Source of the DNA: Neotamlana laminarinivorans
GTDB lineage: Bacteria > Bacteroidota > Bacteroidia > Flavobacteriales > Flavobacteriaceae
DNA length: 64,000 nt
Direction of reading: 5' to 3'
Assembly: GCF_020523925.1 (NCBI RefSeq)
Contig: NZ_JAJAPW010000008.1
Span: forward strand, 1 to 64,000
Every line of letters begins with the position of its first letter. Position 1 is the first letter of the stretch. The position numbers were made by a program, and so were the translations under genes. The notes below the pieces were generated by a model, which saw nothing but the letters and a program-made list of their open reading frames with translations, was not told where the DNA came from and did no database searches. This document shows, piece after piece, positions 9,127-18,653 of the stretch.

Positions 9127-10887
9127 TTAGCTTATAAATTTAAAATAATTTAAAAGTATCTCGTCGTTTACTTGTTTTGGTGAAAATATTTCTAGTAATT
9201 TTGGTTGGTTATCTTCGCTGTAAAAATTGTTTAAAGCTTCAGCTAAACTGTCATCATCTGAAGCTGATGAATACGAAAAACCATACATTTTACATAAATA
9301 CTCTGCATTTAAATTATGGTTAGTTTCAAAATAAGTATTAAAATTTTCGGTGTTTTTATGTCCTGGTAAAATTCTAAAAATACCTCCACCAGCATTATTT
9401 ACAACAATAATTCTAAAATTATTAGGCATATAATTGTTCCATAGCGCATTACTATCGTAAAAAAAGCTTAAATCGCCTGTAATAAAAACCGTAGGTTCAC
9501 TATTTGCTACGGCACACCCAATAGCTGTAGAAGTACTACCATCTATACCACTTGTACCTCTATTACAAAACACTTTTATTGATTTATTTATATTAAACAA
9601 TTGCGTGTAGCGAATTGCAGAACTATTACTTACTTGCAATATAGACTGCTTTGGAATAGATTTTAAAACTTTATGAAATACTGTAAAATCTGAAAACGGT
9701 ATTTCTGCTAAATAATCTTTATGTTTTTTTATACGATGTTTTTTTACAGCTGTTAAAAATGGTAAATAGTCGCTTTTTACGTAATGTTTTACTTTTGGTA
9801 AAAACATATTAAAAAACACATTTGGCTGAAGCTTAATATGATTGTTAAGGCTAAAAAAGGTATCGTTCGCCATTTTTGCATCGATATGCCAATGCTGCTT
9901 AGGTTTATACTTTCGTAAGAACTGTTTTATTTTTTTTGAAACTATTAAACCTCCAAAAGTTACTAATATATCTGGTTGCAGTTTTTTTAATTCTTCGTCA
10001 TTTAAAGGTGCTATAATTTGATCTATTCTAGGAAAAAAACTTTTATGATGTAGGTTTGATGTAGTTTCTGTAAATACCACAATACTATCATCTTTCGATA
10101 TTTCTTCTAACCACTGCTCATCAATTTCGTTAGGATAATTTACACCCACTAAAATCATTTTTTTTGTAGCATTGTTCCAATCCTCTAAACACGACTGTAT
10201 AACATAATCTTCAACCTTTGCTGGTTTTAAAACGGGTTCAATAACTTTTGGAGTTACACTAAGTGTATCTACAATATCGTACAAAGGTTCATCAAAAGGA
10301 ATGTTAATATGTACAGGCCCTTTTTTTATAATTGCTGAATTTATAGCTACGTTAATTTCTTCTTCGTTGTACTGTTGTATATCTTTTTGTAAGCCTAAAA
10401 AACGCTCAAATTTATTTTCTAAATTTTTAATTATAGGAATATCTTCATGCTCTGGAATATTATGTTCGTCTTTTAAATCTAGCTTTAAATTTGCTGAATA
10501 TAATATATGATTCTCAAAAACGTTTTTTTGATTTATAGTTTGCCCATCTCCTATACCAACCAAGTGTTTTGGTCTGTCTGCCGATAAAACCACTAAAGGA
10601 ATATTACTATAAAAAGCTTCGGCTACAGCCGGATAATAATTTAAAACCGCACTACCCGATGTACACACAACAGCTGTAGGTTCTTGTAATTGTTGTGCTA
10701 TCCCTAAAGCAAAAAAGGCAGCAGCGCGCTCGTCTACAATACTATAACAATTAAAAAAATCATCGTGAGTAAATCCAATGGTTAATGGCGCATTTCGACT
10801 TCCTGGAGATAAAATAATATGTTTTATATTTTTGGCTTTGCAAAGCTGAATTACAGTTTGTGCCAATGGAATTTTTGGGTATTTCAT
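9127..10887 (-). CDS. menD: Menaquinone biosynthesis enzyme MenD (SEPHCHC synthase)
   Basis: 586 residues. It is a thiamine-diphosphate enzyme that joins 2-oxoglutarate-derived succinic semialdehyde to isochorismate, the first committed step of menaquinone synthesis. Visible family features are SPGSRNAPLT near residue 27, DERAAAFFALG, the central domain with VVFTETTSN, and the C-terminal ThDP/Mg site GTSGIDGSTSTAIG followed by FITGDLSFFYDSNALWNN. Length and start fit the family. Its substrate supplier, isochorismate synthase, lies 15 kb away at 26165 on the same strand, with an efflux block between them. Confidence 0.97.
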   Translation of the reverse strand: MKYPKIPLAQTVIQLCKAKNIKHIILSPGSRNAPLTIGFTHDDFFNCYSIVDERAAAFFALGIAQQLQEPTAVVCTSGSAVLNYYPAVAEAFYSNIPLVVLSADRPKHLVGIGDGQTINQKNVFENHILYSANLKLDLKDEHNIPEHEDIPIIKNLENKFERFLGLQKDIQQYNEEEINVAINSAIIKKGPVHINIPFDEPLYDIVDTLSVTPKVIEPVLKPAKVEDYVIQSCLEDWNNATKKMILVGVNYPNEIDEQWLEEISKDDSIVVFTETTSNLHHKSFFPRIDQIIAPLNDEELKKLQPDILVTFGGLIVSKKIKQFLRKYKPKQHWHIDAKMANDTFFSLNNHIKLQPNVFFNMFLPKVKHYVKSDYLPFLTAVKKHRIKKHKDYLAEIPFSDFTVFHKVLKSIPKQSILQVSNSSAIRYTQLFNINKSIKVFCNRGTSGIDGSTSTAIGCAVANSEPTVFITGDLSFFYDSNALWNNYMPNNFRIIVVNNAGGGIFRILPGHKNTENFNTYFETNHNLNAEYLCKMYGFSYSSASDDDSLAEALNNFYSEDNQPKLLEIFSPKQVNDEILLNYFKFIS

Positions 10888-10967
10888 TTAGCTATTTAAA
10901 TAGAAATACAAAATTAACGAATATTAGCTGTTTTTGTATAAAATGATACTAGATTATTAAAACTGCT

Positions 10968-11708
10968 TCAAATATCATTATTTAAAGTGGCTATTAATAT
11001 CTTTGTTTTGCTTAATAATATTTTACTGTTTTCTAGTTGTTTCTGAGTTTCTAATAACCTATCTATTATACTATTTTGGTATTTTTTGTTATTTAACAAT
11101 GTAGAATAATTTGATTTATTCCCATATTGTTTAATATGCTTGTATTTTTCACCTTCTGGTAAAATTTCGGTTAGTGACACAAATTCTTCTAAAACAGGTT
11201 TTAGTTTCTCTGAAATAATAGCTTCAATTACCTTTTCTTGATTTTTAAATTTTTCGATTTTATGATAATACAACGACAGTAAATCTTTTAGCTTAACGTT
11301 ACTTATTTGCTCTAATTTACTGGTTGTTAATACCGAATTTAGTGTGCTTTCCAATAACTGAACCTCAACGTGGGCAATGTTTGTGATGGTATCTTTAGCT
11401 CCTTGACTTAATTCTGCATCGTTTTTGCCAACATATTTTAAGGTATTTTGTAAATATGCAACCATCTCGGAATCAATATCTATTTTACGCTTTAGTAAAC
11501 GCAAATTAGCACTTAATTCTTCATTTAAATTAACCTCTATTTTATGAGTTAATATTTTACTTTTTCTAATATCGTTTAAATCGTTAATTTTCCATGCGAT
11601 AGTGACACCAATTACAATAAGTACAATTTCGCCTAGCGCATAAACAATATACGATTTAAATTTACCTGAAAAAATAAGGTTTCTTCTAAATTTGTGAAGC
11701 AGTTTCAT
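10968..11708 (-). CDS. DUF6090 family membrane protein
   Basis: 246 residues. The N-terminus has the family hallmark: a basic stretch (LHKFRRNLIFSGKF), then one transmembrane helix YIVYALGEIVLIVIGVTIAW and KINDLND. The remainder is a long helical, Lys/Glu-rich extracytoplasmic or cytoplasmic domain. The family is widespread in Flavobacteriia with no known function. It follows the LytTR regulator by 17 bp, so it belongs to that operon and might be a target or partner of the two-component system (inference). Confidence 0.8.
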   Translation of the reverse strand: MKLLHKFRRNLIFSGKFKSYIVYALGEIVLIVIGVTIAWKINDLNDIRKSKILTHKIEVNLNEELSANLRLLKRKIDIDSEMVAYLQNTLKYVGKNDAELSQGAKDTITNIAHVEVQLLESTLNSVLTTSKLEQISNVKLKDLLSLYYHKIEKFKNQEKVIEAIISEKLKPVLEEFVSLTEILPEGEKYKHIKQYGNKSNYSTLLNNKKYQNSIIDRLLETQKQLENSKILLSKTKILIATLNNDI

Positions 11709-11725
11709 AATAAGTTTTGCTCTAT

Positions 11726-12460
11726 TTAAAGTGAATTACGATCTAGAAACTCTATAAATTTAGCTTTGTATTGTTCTGAGATGGTAATTCTTTGTTTATT
11801 TATTATTATTTGGCTTCGTTCTATTACATCAATATTATTTAATGCTACAATAAACGACCGATGTACACGCATAAATTTAGTTTCTGGTAATTCTTTTTCT
11901 AGTGCCTTTAAACTTAATAACGTTAAAATGGGTTTTGGTGTATCTTTTAACCAAATTTTAATATAATCTTTTAACCCCTCAAAATACAATACATCTGCTA
12001 ACCTAACACGAAGCTGTTTGTATTCAGATTTTACAAATAAAAACTCTTTTTCGTTTAAAGGTTTAGTGGTTTGGTTTTCTTTATTTTTCACTAAATTAAA
12101 CCATTGCTGCGCTTTATTTGCAGCGGTTAAAAATTCGGCATAATCAAAAGGTTTTAATAAGTAATCGATAGCATCTACTTTAAAGCCTTCAAGTGCATAT
12201 TCGTTAAAGGCTGTTGTAAAAATAACACGAGTGCCTTTTGGTAACATTTTCGAAAATTCTACACCAGTTAAATCAGGCATTTGTATGTCTAGAAACAATA
12301 AATCCACCGGATTTTCTTTTATAAAATCCATAGCTTCAATGGCATTACTAAACTTTCCTTTTAACTCTAAAAAAGGCGTTTTTTCAACATAACTTTCAAC
12401 CAGATTTAGCGCCATTGGCTCATCATCAACTACAATACAAGATATTTTTAAAACACTCAT
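11726..12460 (-). CDS. LytTR-family response regulator
   Basis: 244 residues. The receiver domain covers 1-120, with acidic pocket VVDDEP and phospho-acceptor Asp in LLFLDIQMPD. The C-terminal LytTR DNA-binding domain is at about 145-240 (FLFVKSEYKQLRVRLADVLY, MRVHRSFIVALNNI). It begins 2 bp after the stop of the histidine kinase gene, which is the obvious partner. It probably binds a pair of short direct repeats upstream of targets. The neighbouring efflux genes are candidate targets, but no operator was identified. Confidence 0.95.
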   Translation of the reverse strand: MSVLKISCIVVDDEPMALNLVESYVEKTPFLELKGKFSNAIEAMDFIKENPVDLLFLDIQMPDLTGVEFSKMLPKGTRVIFTTAFNEYALEGFKVDAIDYLLKPFDYAEFLTAANKAQQWFNLVKNKENQTTKPLNEKEFLFVKSEYKQLRVRLADVLYFEGLKDYIKIWLKDTPKPILTLLSLKALEKELPETKFMRVHRSFIVALNNIDVIERSQIIINKQRITISEQYKAKFIEFLDRNSL

Positions 12461-12462
12461 TT

Positions 12463-13506
12463 TTAACTAGTTTCTATTTTTAAAATGACCGAGAAAATAT
12501 TATTTTCTAAAGTATTATTAAATTCAAATTTGTTAGGATATAATAATTGCAAACGTTTTTCTAAATTTTGCAAACCAATACCAGAACCACTTTTATCGGT
12601 TGTTTGTTTCGGGTAATTATTATTATTTATTTTGAAAATTACTGCTGTGTTTTCACAAATCATTTCCATGTTAATATGGCTTACATTACTTGCCGACACG
12701 CCGTGTTTAAAAGCGTTTTCAATTAATGAAATAAAAAGTAAAGGTGCTATTTTAATGCCTGTTTCAGTTGAAGGAAATGTGTAATTCACCTTTGTTTTAT
12801 CGGATAAGCGAAGCTTCATTAACTCGATATATTTTTGTAGAAATTCTATTTCTTTCGATAAAAAAACCTTATCCACATTAGTTTCGTAAAGCATATAACG
12901 CATTAACTTACTTAAGCTATGAATCGAGCTTTTTGCTTCAACCGGAGAAATATCTACCAGTGCGTAAATGTTGTTTAATGAATTAAAAAAGAAATGCGGC
13001 TGTAACTGATAATGTAGATGTTGTAGTTCGGATTGTAACTTAAAGTTAGCAGCTTCCTTACGTTCGGCTTCTGTTTTTACCCAGCGTTTTGTTGTTTTTA
13101 TAGCTATTGAAAATAATAACGGCGCCAAATATGAAAACATTTGTACGTAAATCATCATTTTTAACGATGGGCCATCTCCATCCCTAATTATTGGACGACT
13201 AATATCGGGGAAAACCGCACTTTCAATCTGCTCTTTTATAGTTATACAAATCGTGATTATTAAAACGTTAATAAGAATAAACAACAAGGTTTCTTTCTTA
13301 AATAAAAACCGATCTACTAAAACAAAATAATTTGAATAAAATATAACAGCATAAAACAGAATAGGAATCCAGAAATGCGCTATAATTCTATTAATATTTT
13401 GTTCTTGCCCATACGATAAAATGTATGGTATACTAAATAATACCAACCAAGCTAATAAATGAGCGAATAAAGTTATTTTATTATTTTTGGACATGTATAC
13501 GTTCAA
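12463..13506 (-). CDS. LytS-type sensor histidine kinase
   Basis: 347 residues. Four predicted transmembrane helices lie in the first ~140 residues, with no periplasmic sensor domain, then a coiled segment and a His_kinase (PF06580-type) domain. The phospho-acceptor motif is LQPHFFFNSLNNIYALV, the N box LISLIENAFKHG and the G box GSGIGLQNLEKRL. The kinase, regulator, DoxX and DUF6090 genes are spaced by 2-17 bp and form one minus-strand operon. The alternative start MSKNNKITLF, four codons in, is possible. The signal is unknown. Confidence 0.93.
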   Translation of the reverse strand: MNVYMSKNNKITLFAHLLAWLVLFSIPYILSYGQEQNINRIIAHFWIPILFYAVIFYSNYFVLVDRFLFKKETLLFILINVLIITICITIKEQIESAVFPDISRPIIRDGDGPSLKMMIYVQMFSYLAPLLFSIAIKTTKRWVKTEAERKEAANFKLQSELQHLHYQLQPHFFFNSLNNIYALVDISPVEAKSSIHSLSKLMRYMLYETNVDKVFLSKEIEFLQKYIELMKLRLSDKTKVNYTFPSTETGIKIAPLLFISLIENAFKHGVSASNVSHINMEMICENTAVIFKINNNNYPKQTTDKSGSGIGLQNLEKRLQLLYPNKFEFNNTLENNIFSVILKIETS

Positions 13507-13509
13507 GAT

Positions 13510-13908
13510 TTAATCCCAAGTATTTTTATGAGATAAAGCATATTTTCCTGCTCCTGTAAAAAACAAAGCTAAGGCTCCGAAGGCATACAACAAAATCAAT
13601 TCTATTTCTAATCCTCCTGTTTTACTTAATGCAAACATATTTTCTGAATGCGCTAAAAATAAAGCCATAAGCATTCCGAAGAAAAAGGTTATCGATGCTA
13701 AACGCGTTCTAAAACCTATAATTATTAAAATTGGGGCAATTATCTCTGTAATATACGACCCATAAGCCATAAGTTCTGGCAAGCCATTAGACGATAACAT
13801 ACTTTTAATACCGTTTAAATTACTTAATTTGGCTACACCATGAAATAACATTAAACCTGCGACTGTAATTCTTAAAATCAATAGTCCTAAATCTGAGTTT
13901 TTTTTCAT
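13510..13908 (-). CDS. DoxX family membrane protein
   Basis: 132 residues with four predicted transmembrane helices. It matches the DoxX/SURF4-like family, with LRITVAGLMLFHGVAKL at the N-terminus and a short Gly-rich loop near the C-terminus (FFTGAGKYAL). The first gene of the kinase/regulator operon, its stop lies 3 bp before the kinase start. DoxX proteins have been linked to respiration and redox stress, but no specific role can be assigned. A 142-bp gap separates it from the RND operon downstream of it on the map. Confidence 0.88.
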   Translation of the reverse strand: MKKNSDLGLLILRITVAGLMLFHGVAKLSNLNGIKSMLSSNGLPELMAYGSYITEIIAPILIIIGFRTRLASITFFFGMLMALFLAHSENMFALSKTGGLEIELILLYAFGALALFFTGAGKYALSHKNTWD

Positions 13909-14050
13909 TTTTATAAATTTAATAACTCTCTAATATAAGGTTACTTTTGCTTTTTTCAATCTAAAATAGACGTTTACAAGTATTAGCTATACCAATAGTA
14001 TTATTTTTACCGATGGAAAATCGTGATCTTCGTTGTCTTTTATAAAAACA

Positions 14051-15463
14051 TTAATTCATCCAACCACCACCAAGGGCGCGGTACAATTCTATAATAGCTT
14101 GTAACTCATCTTTTTTATCTTCAACACTATCTAACTGTGCGGATAATAAACTGTTTTTAGTAGTTAATACATCGGTATAATTGGTGCTTGATGAATATTC
14201 CAATAAAGCTTCGGTAAATTCTACAGATTTTTCAAGCGCATTTATTTGATGTGCTCTAGACTCTTGCTTTTCCTTAGTCTTATTGTAGGAATATAAGGCC
14301 TTCGATATTTCTGAACCGGCATTTAACCATGCTGCTTTATAATCATAAAACGACTGTTGTTGAACCGATTTATTAATTTTCAGTCTTGCCTTATTTTCTC
14401 CGTTCGCAAAAATAGGCTGTGTTAAGCCCCCAATTAGATTATAGAAAATGGAGTTGTCGAAAAAATTGGATAAATCTAAGGAAGACAAACCTCCACTTGC
14501 CGTAATGGTCAAGGATGGATAAAAATAGGTTTTAGCCATATTTACATCTTCAAAAGCACTTCTGAAAGCCATTTCCGCTTCTTGAATGTCCGGTCTATTT
14601 CTTAACAATGAAGATGGTACTCCTATTTTTAAATCGGCGTATGCCTCCTGTTCTTTTAAAGATGTTCTTTCAATAGTGCCAGGTAATCTGCCCAATAGAA
14701 TCGCCAAGGCATTTTCCTGTTCTAAAATGGATATTTCAATATCTGGTATTGAGGTTTCTATCTCATACCTACTCGCCTCACTTTGAACCACTGCTGCACC
14801 ATCAACCACAGCCGATTCTTTCAAATACTTCATCGTCTCTTGGTCACCAATTCTATTTTCTAAAGTTTTTTTAGTGATCTCTAATTGTTCATCTAAAGTC
14901 AGTAAATTATAATATGCTGTGGCTATGTCCGAAATTAACTGGGTATGGACCGCTCTCGTTGCTGCTTCGGTTTCTAAAAATGAAGCCAAAACAGCCCGTT
15001 TGTTACTGCGTAACTTTCCCCAAACATCTAGCTCCCAACTACTACTTAATTGCCCTATATAAGAAGTGGTGTTTAAATTTATGCCACTTACACTTCCTAA
15101 ATTTAGAGAGGACTCCGATGTTTTTGAACGCGTAACACTGGCGCTTCCTTCTAAACTTGGCAACACCGCTAATTTTGCTTCAACCAAACTCGCCTTCGCC
15201 TGATATATGTTTTCAATAGCAACTTTTAAATCGAGGTTGTTTTGCAAACCTTCTTCTATCAAATTTTGCAAAATACTGTCGGAAATTATTTCTTTCCAAG
15301 GCATTGTTGCCATGGATGTTGTATCATTAACCAAGGTATCTCTGTATTGTTCTGCAAATTCACTATCTGGCGTGGTATATCTTTTATTGATCACTCCACA
15401 AGAATTCATCAGTAAAACAAGTACAGCGATAGGAATGATGTATGTTATAGTATTAGATTTCAT
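14051..15463 (-). CDS. RND efflux outer-membrane channel (OprM/TolC family lipoprotein)
   Basis: 470 residues. The signal peptide ends in the lipobox LLMNSC, so the channel is lipid-anchored as in OprM/CusC. Two repeated OEP halves form the coiled-coil tunnel, and the family motif LRNRPDIQEAEMAFRSAFEDV lies in the second half. It is the last gene of a three-gene operon: it begins 13 bp after the RND pump stop, which itself follows the adaptor by 15 bp. It provides the outer-membrane exit for the pump encoded upstream. Confidence 0.95.
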   Translation of the reverse strand: MKSNTITYIIPIAVLVLLMNSCGVINKRYTTPDSEFAEQYRDTLVNDTTSMATMPWKEIISDSILQNLIEEGLQNNLDLKVAIENIYQAKASLVEAKLAVLPSLEGSASVTRSKTSESSLNLGSVSGINLNTTSYIGQLSSSWELDVWGKLRSNKRAVLASFLETEAATRAVHTQLISDIATAYYNLLTLDEQLEITKKTLENRIGDQETMKYLKESAVVDGAAVVQSEASRYEIETSIPDIEISILEQENALAILLGRLPGTIERTSLKEQEAYADLKIGVPSSLLRNRPDIQEAEMAFRSAFEDVNMAKTYFYPSLTITASGGLSSLDLSNFFDNSIFYNLIGGLTQPIFANGENKARLKINKSVQQQSFYDYKAAWLNAGSEISKALYSYNKTKEKQESRAHQINALEKSVEFTEALLEYSSSTNYTDVLTTKNSLLSAQLDSVEDKKDELQAIIELYRALGGGWMN

Positions 15464-15476
15464 ATCTGTATTCGCT

Positions 15477-18400
15477 TTAATTTAATTGTTCTTTTTTAGT
15501 ATCAATATCATCTTCATCTCCCCAATCGTGATTGGTGTCACCTACTATTTTTTCTTGAAGGTTCTGGAATATGATAAACAATACCGGTATCACCATTACA
15601 CCTAATAGGGTACCAACCAGCATACCGCCAATGGCTCCTGTACCAATAGCTCTGTTTCCAACAGCACCAGCACCAGTTGATATCATTAACGGAAATAATC
15701 CGAAAATAAAGGCAAACGATGTCATTAAAATTGGTCTAAAACGTGCTATGGCTCCATCTAATGCCGACTGTAGTATTGTTTCTCCTTCTCGTCTTCGTTG
15801 TATGGCAAACTCCACAATTAAAATGGCATTTTTAGCCAGCAACCCAATCAGCATCACCAAGGTAATCTGTATATAAATGTTGTTACTAATACCAAATAAG
15901 TTTGCAAAGATTAATACTCCTGACAGTCCTGCCGGTACCGATAATAAAACGGCAATAGGAAGTATAAAGCTCTCGTACTGTGCGCACAATAGGAAATACA
16001 CGAATATGAAGCACAGCATAAAAATATAAACGGTTTGGCTACCTGCGGAAATCTCTTCTCTAGTAATTCCAGAATATTCATATCCGTACCCTGTTGGTAA
16101 GGTTTCTGCCGCTACTTCTTCAATAGCGTTAATGGCATCACCAGAACTATAACCTGAGTTGGGAGCGCCACTTATTTTTGCCGCTGTAAATAAATTAAAA
16201 CGCGTTAAACTTTGTGGGCCATAAACCCTTTTTAAGGTTACAAATTCGGTAATAGGTGCCATAACACCGTTGCCATTTTTAACTTTTATAGCATTTAAAC
16301 TCTCAAGGTTGGCTCTAAAGTTTGGTTCGCCTTGATAATACACACGATATTGCTTTCCAAATTTATTGAAATTAGAAGCATACACACCACTTAAATAGCC
16401 TTGCATTACACTTAAAACACCTTCTACATCTAAACCTGCAAGCTTGGTTTTAGCAACATCTACCACCACTTCATATTGTGGAAAAGTTGGATCAAACGTT
16501 GTGCTGGCATATTGTATTTCTGGTCGTTGACTTAATGCTTCAATAAAATCTTGACTTACATCATAAAGCGCGTCAACGGTACCACCGCTTTGGTCTTGTA
16601 ATTGCACTTCAAAACCGTTACTTAAACCAAACCCTGTAACCGTTGGCGGAGCAAAAAATATCATATTAGCATCTTTTATAGATGCCGTTCTTGCGAACAA
16701 CTGACCAATGATTTCTTGTACACTTTGTCCCTCTCCACTACGCTCATCCCAAGGTTTCAGTTTTAAAATAAACATACCATAATTAGACCCTGTACCACTT
16801 ATAAATCCACGACCAGTAGATCTTAAATAGGCGTTTACTTCTGGGATATCTTCAATAATTTTTTGTAGTTCATCTAAAACTTCATCCGTTCTTTCCATAG
16901 AAGATGCAGCAGGTAAACTAACATCGGCAAAAACAATACCTTGATCTTCATCGGGTACAAAGCCTGTTGCTGTTGTATTCATTAGATAAACGAATACACC
17001 AATAAATACAATGATGACACCAAGCGCAATTGCTTTTTTGCGAATTAAAAAGTTTAACGCATTCTTATATTTTGAGGTTGTTTTCTCAAACCCTACGTTA
17101 AAAGCGACATAAAAACGTTGCACAAAACTTTTTGATTTATGCTCTTCGTGTGGTTTTAATAATAAGGCACATAACGCCGGACTCAACGTCAATGCATTTA
17201 CAGCCGATAATATAATGGCAATGGCTAGGGTAATACCAAATTGTTGGTAAAACACTCCAGATGATCCACTAATAAATGTTACCGGAATAAACACGGCAGA
17301 CATCACCAAGGTGATAGAAATAATAGCCCCAGAAATCTCGCTCATGGCATCTAAACTCGCCTTTCGGGCAGATTTATAACCCGAATCCAGTTTGGCGTGT
17401 ACTGCCTCTACTACCACAATGGCATCATCTACCACAATGCCAATGGCAAGCATTAATGCAAATAAGGTTAATAAGTTAATAGTAAACCCAAATACGCTTA
17501 AGAAAAAGAAGGTTCCTACAATAGCCACAGGTACCGAAATAGCCGGGATCAATGTAGAACGCCAATCTTGTAAGAAGATAAATACGACAATAAAAACCAA
17601 TAAAAATGCTTCGATTAATGTACTAATTACCTTTTCGATAGATGCATCTAAAAAGTCATTGGCATTTACCATTTCTGCATATTCTAAACCTTCAGGAAAG
17701 TTTTTAGAAGCTTCTTCTAAGGTTGCAATGGATTGTGCCACTACCTCTTGGGCATTTGATCCCGCAGATTGTGCAATGGCAACACCAGTACCAGGCTGAC
17801 CTTTAATGGTGGTTATTGTACTATAGGATTGTGACCCTAATTCTACTCTAGCTACATCTTTTAAACGTAGAATACGCCCATCATCTGTAGTTTTAATGAT
17901 GATATCTTCAAATTCTTCAGCATTTTGTAATTTACCTTTGTATTTTAAGGTATATTGATACGCTTGTGCCCCTTGTAAACCTAATTCTCCTGGTGCAGCT
18001 TCTAAGTTTTGATCATCAAGCGCTGTGGTAATATCAGAAGGAATTAACCCGTAATTCGCCATGATATTCGCCTTTAGCCAAATACGCATACTATATTCTC
18101 TAGAACTAAATGCCGATGCACTACCAACACCATCTATCCTTTTTAGAACAGGTATTAAATTAATTTCAGCGTAATTCTGAATAAATTCCTCGTCATATCT
18201 GCCATCTTCACTATACAACCCAAAAATAAAAACATTACTACTTTGCTGTTTTTGTGTAGTAACACCCGATTGCGTAACCTCTGAAGGCAATAAGTTTGAC
18301 GCTGTAGATACACTATTTTGAACATTTACTGCTGCGATATCAGGATCGGTACCTAATTCGAAATAAACAGTTATACTAGCCGAACCACTAGTTGCAGTTG

Positions 18401-18638
18401 AGGTCATGTAGGTCATGCCTTCAACACCATTAATTGCTTCTTCTAATGGAACAATAACACTATTTAATACGGCTTCTGCATTTGCACCATCATAAGAGGC
18501 TGAAACCTGTACTGTAGGTGGTGCAATATCTGGATATTGAGATATTGGTAATGTGGTTATTCCTATAATCCCTAAAATCAAAATGATAATAGAAATTACA
18601 GCCGAAAGAACCGGTCGTTTTATAAATTTATTAAACAT
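15477..18638 (-). CDS. RND efflux pump permease (AcrB/HAE1 family)
   Basis: 1053 residues, the usual length. It begins MFNKFIKRPVLSAVISIIIL with the classic ISQYPDIAPP motif; twelve transmembrane helices and two large periplasmic loops are expected. The proton-relay aspartates are present in TM4 (GIVVDDAIVVVE), and the family motifs GFVPDEDQG and FGLFPLMISTGAG are visible. The sequence fits the hydrophobe/amphiphile (drug and detergent) class rather than the heavy-metal class. Encoded between its adaptor and outer-membrane channel, so the tripartite pump is complete. Confidence 0.97.
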   Translation of the reverse strand: MFNKFIKRPVLSAVISIIILILGIIGITTLPISQYPDIAPPTVQVSASYDGANAEAVLNSVIVPLEEAINGVEGMTYMTSTATSGSASITVYFELGTDPDIAAVNVQNSVSTASNLLPSEVTQSGVTTQKQQSSNVFIFGLYSEDGRYDEEFIQNYAEINLIPVLKRIDGVGSASAFSSREYSMRIWLKANIMANYGLIPSDITTALDDQNLEAAPGELGLQGAQAYQYTLKYKGKLQNAEEFEDIIIKTTDDGRILRLKDVARVELGSQSYSTITTIKGQPGTGVAIAQSAGSNAQEVVAQSIATLEEASKNFPEGLEYAEMVNANDFLDASIEKVISTLIEAFLLVFIVVFIFLQDWRSTLIPAISVPVAIVGTFFFLSVFGFTINLLTLFALMLAIGIVVDDAIVVVEAVHAKLDSGYKSARKASLDAMSEISGAIISITLVMSAVFIPVTFISGSSGVFYQQFGITLAIAIILSAVNALTLSPALCALLLKPHEEHKSKSFVQRFYVAFNVGFEKTTSKYKNALNFLIRKKAIALGVIIVFIGVFVYLMNTTATGFVPDEDQGIVFADVSLPAASSMERTDEVLDELQKIIEDIPEVNAYLRSTGRGFISGTGSNYGMFILKLKPWDERSGEGQSVQEIIGQLFARTASIKDANMIFFAPPTVTGFGLSNGFEVQLQDQSGGTVDALYDVSQDFIEALSQRPEIQYASTTFDPTFPQYEVVVDVAKTKLAGLDVEGVLSVMQGYLSGVYASNFNKFGKQYRVYYQGEPNFRANLESLNAIKVKNGNGVMAPITEFVTLKRVYGPQSLTRFNLFTAAKISGAPNSGYSSGDAINAIEEVAAETLPTGYGYEYSGITREEISAGSQTVYIFMLCFIFVYFLLCAQYESFILPIAVLLSVPAGLSGVLIFANLFGISNNIYIQITLVMLIGLLAKNAILIVEFAIQRRREGETILQSALDGAIARFRPILMTSFAFIFGLFPLMISTGAGAVGNRAIGTGAIGGMLVGTLLGVMVIPVLFIIFQNLQEKIVGDTNHDWGDEDDIDTKKEQLN

Positions 18639-18653
18639 AATTTCTACTATTTA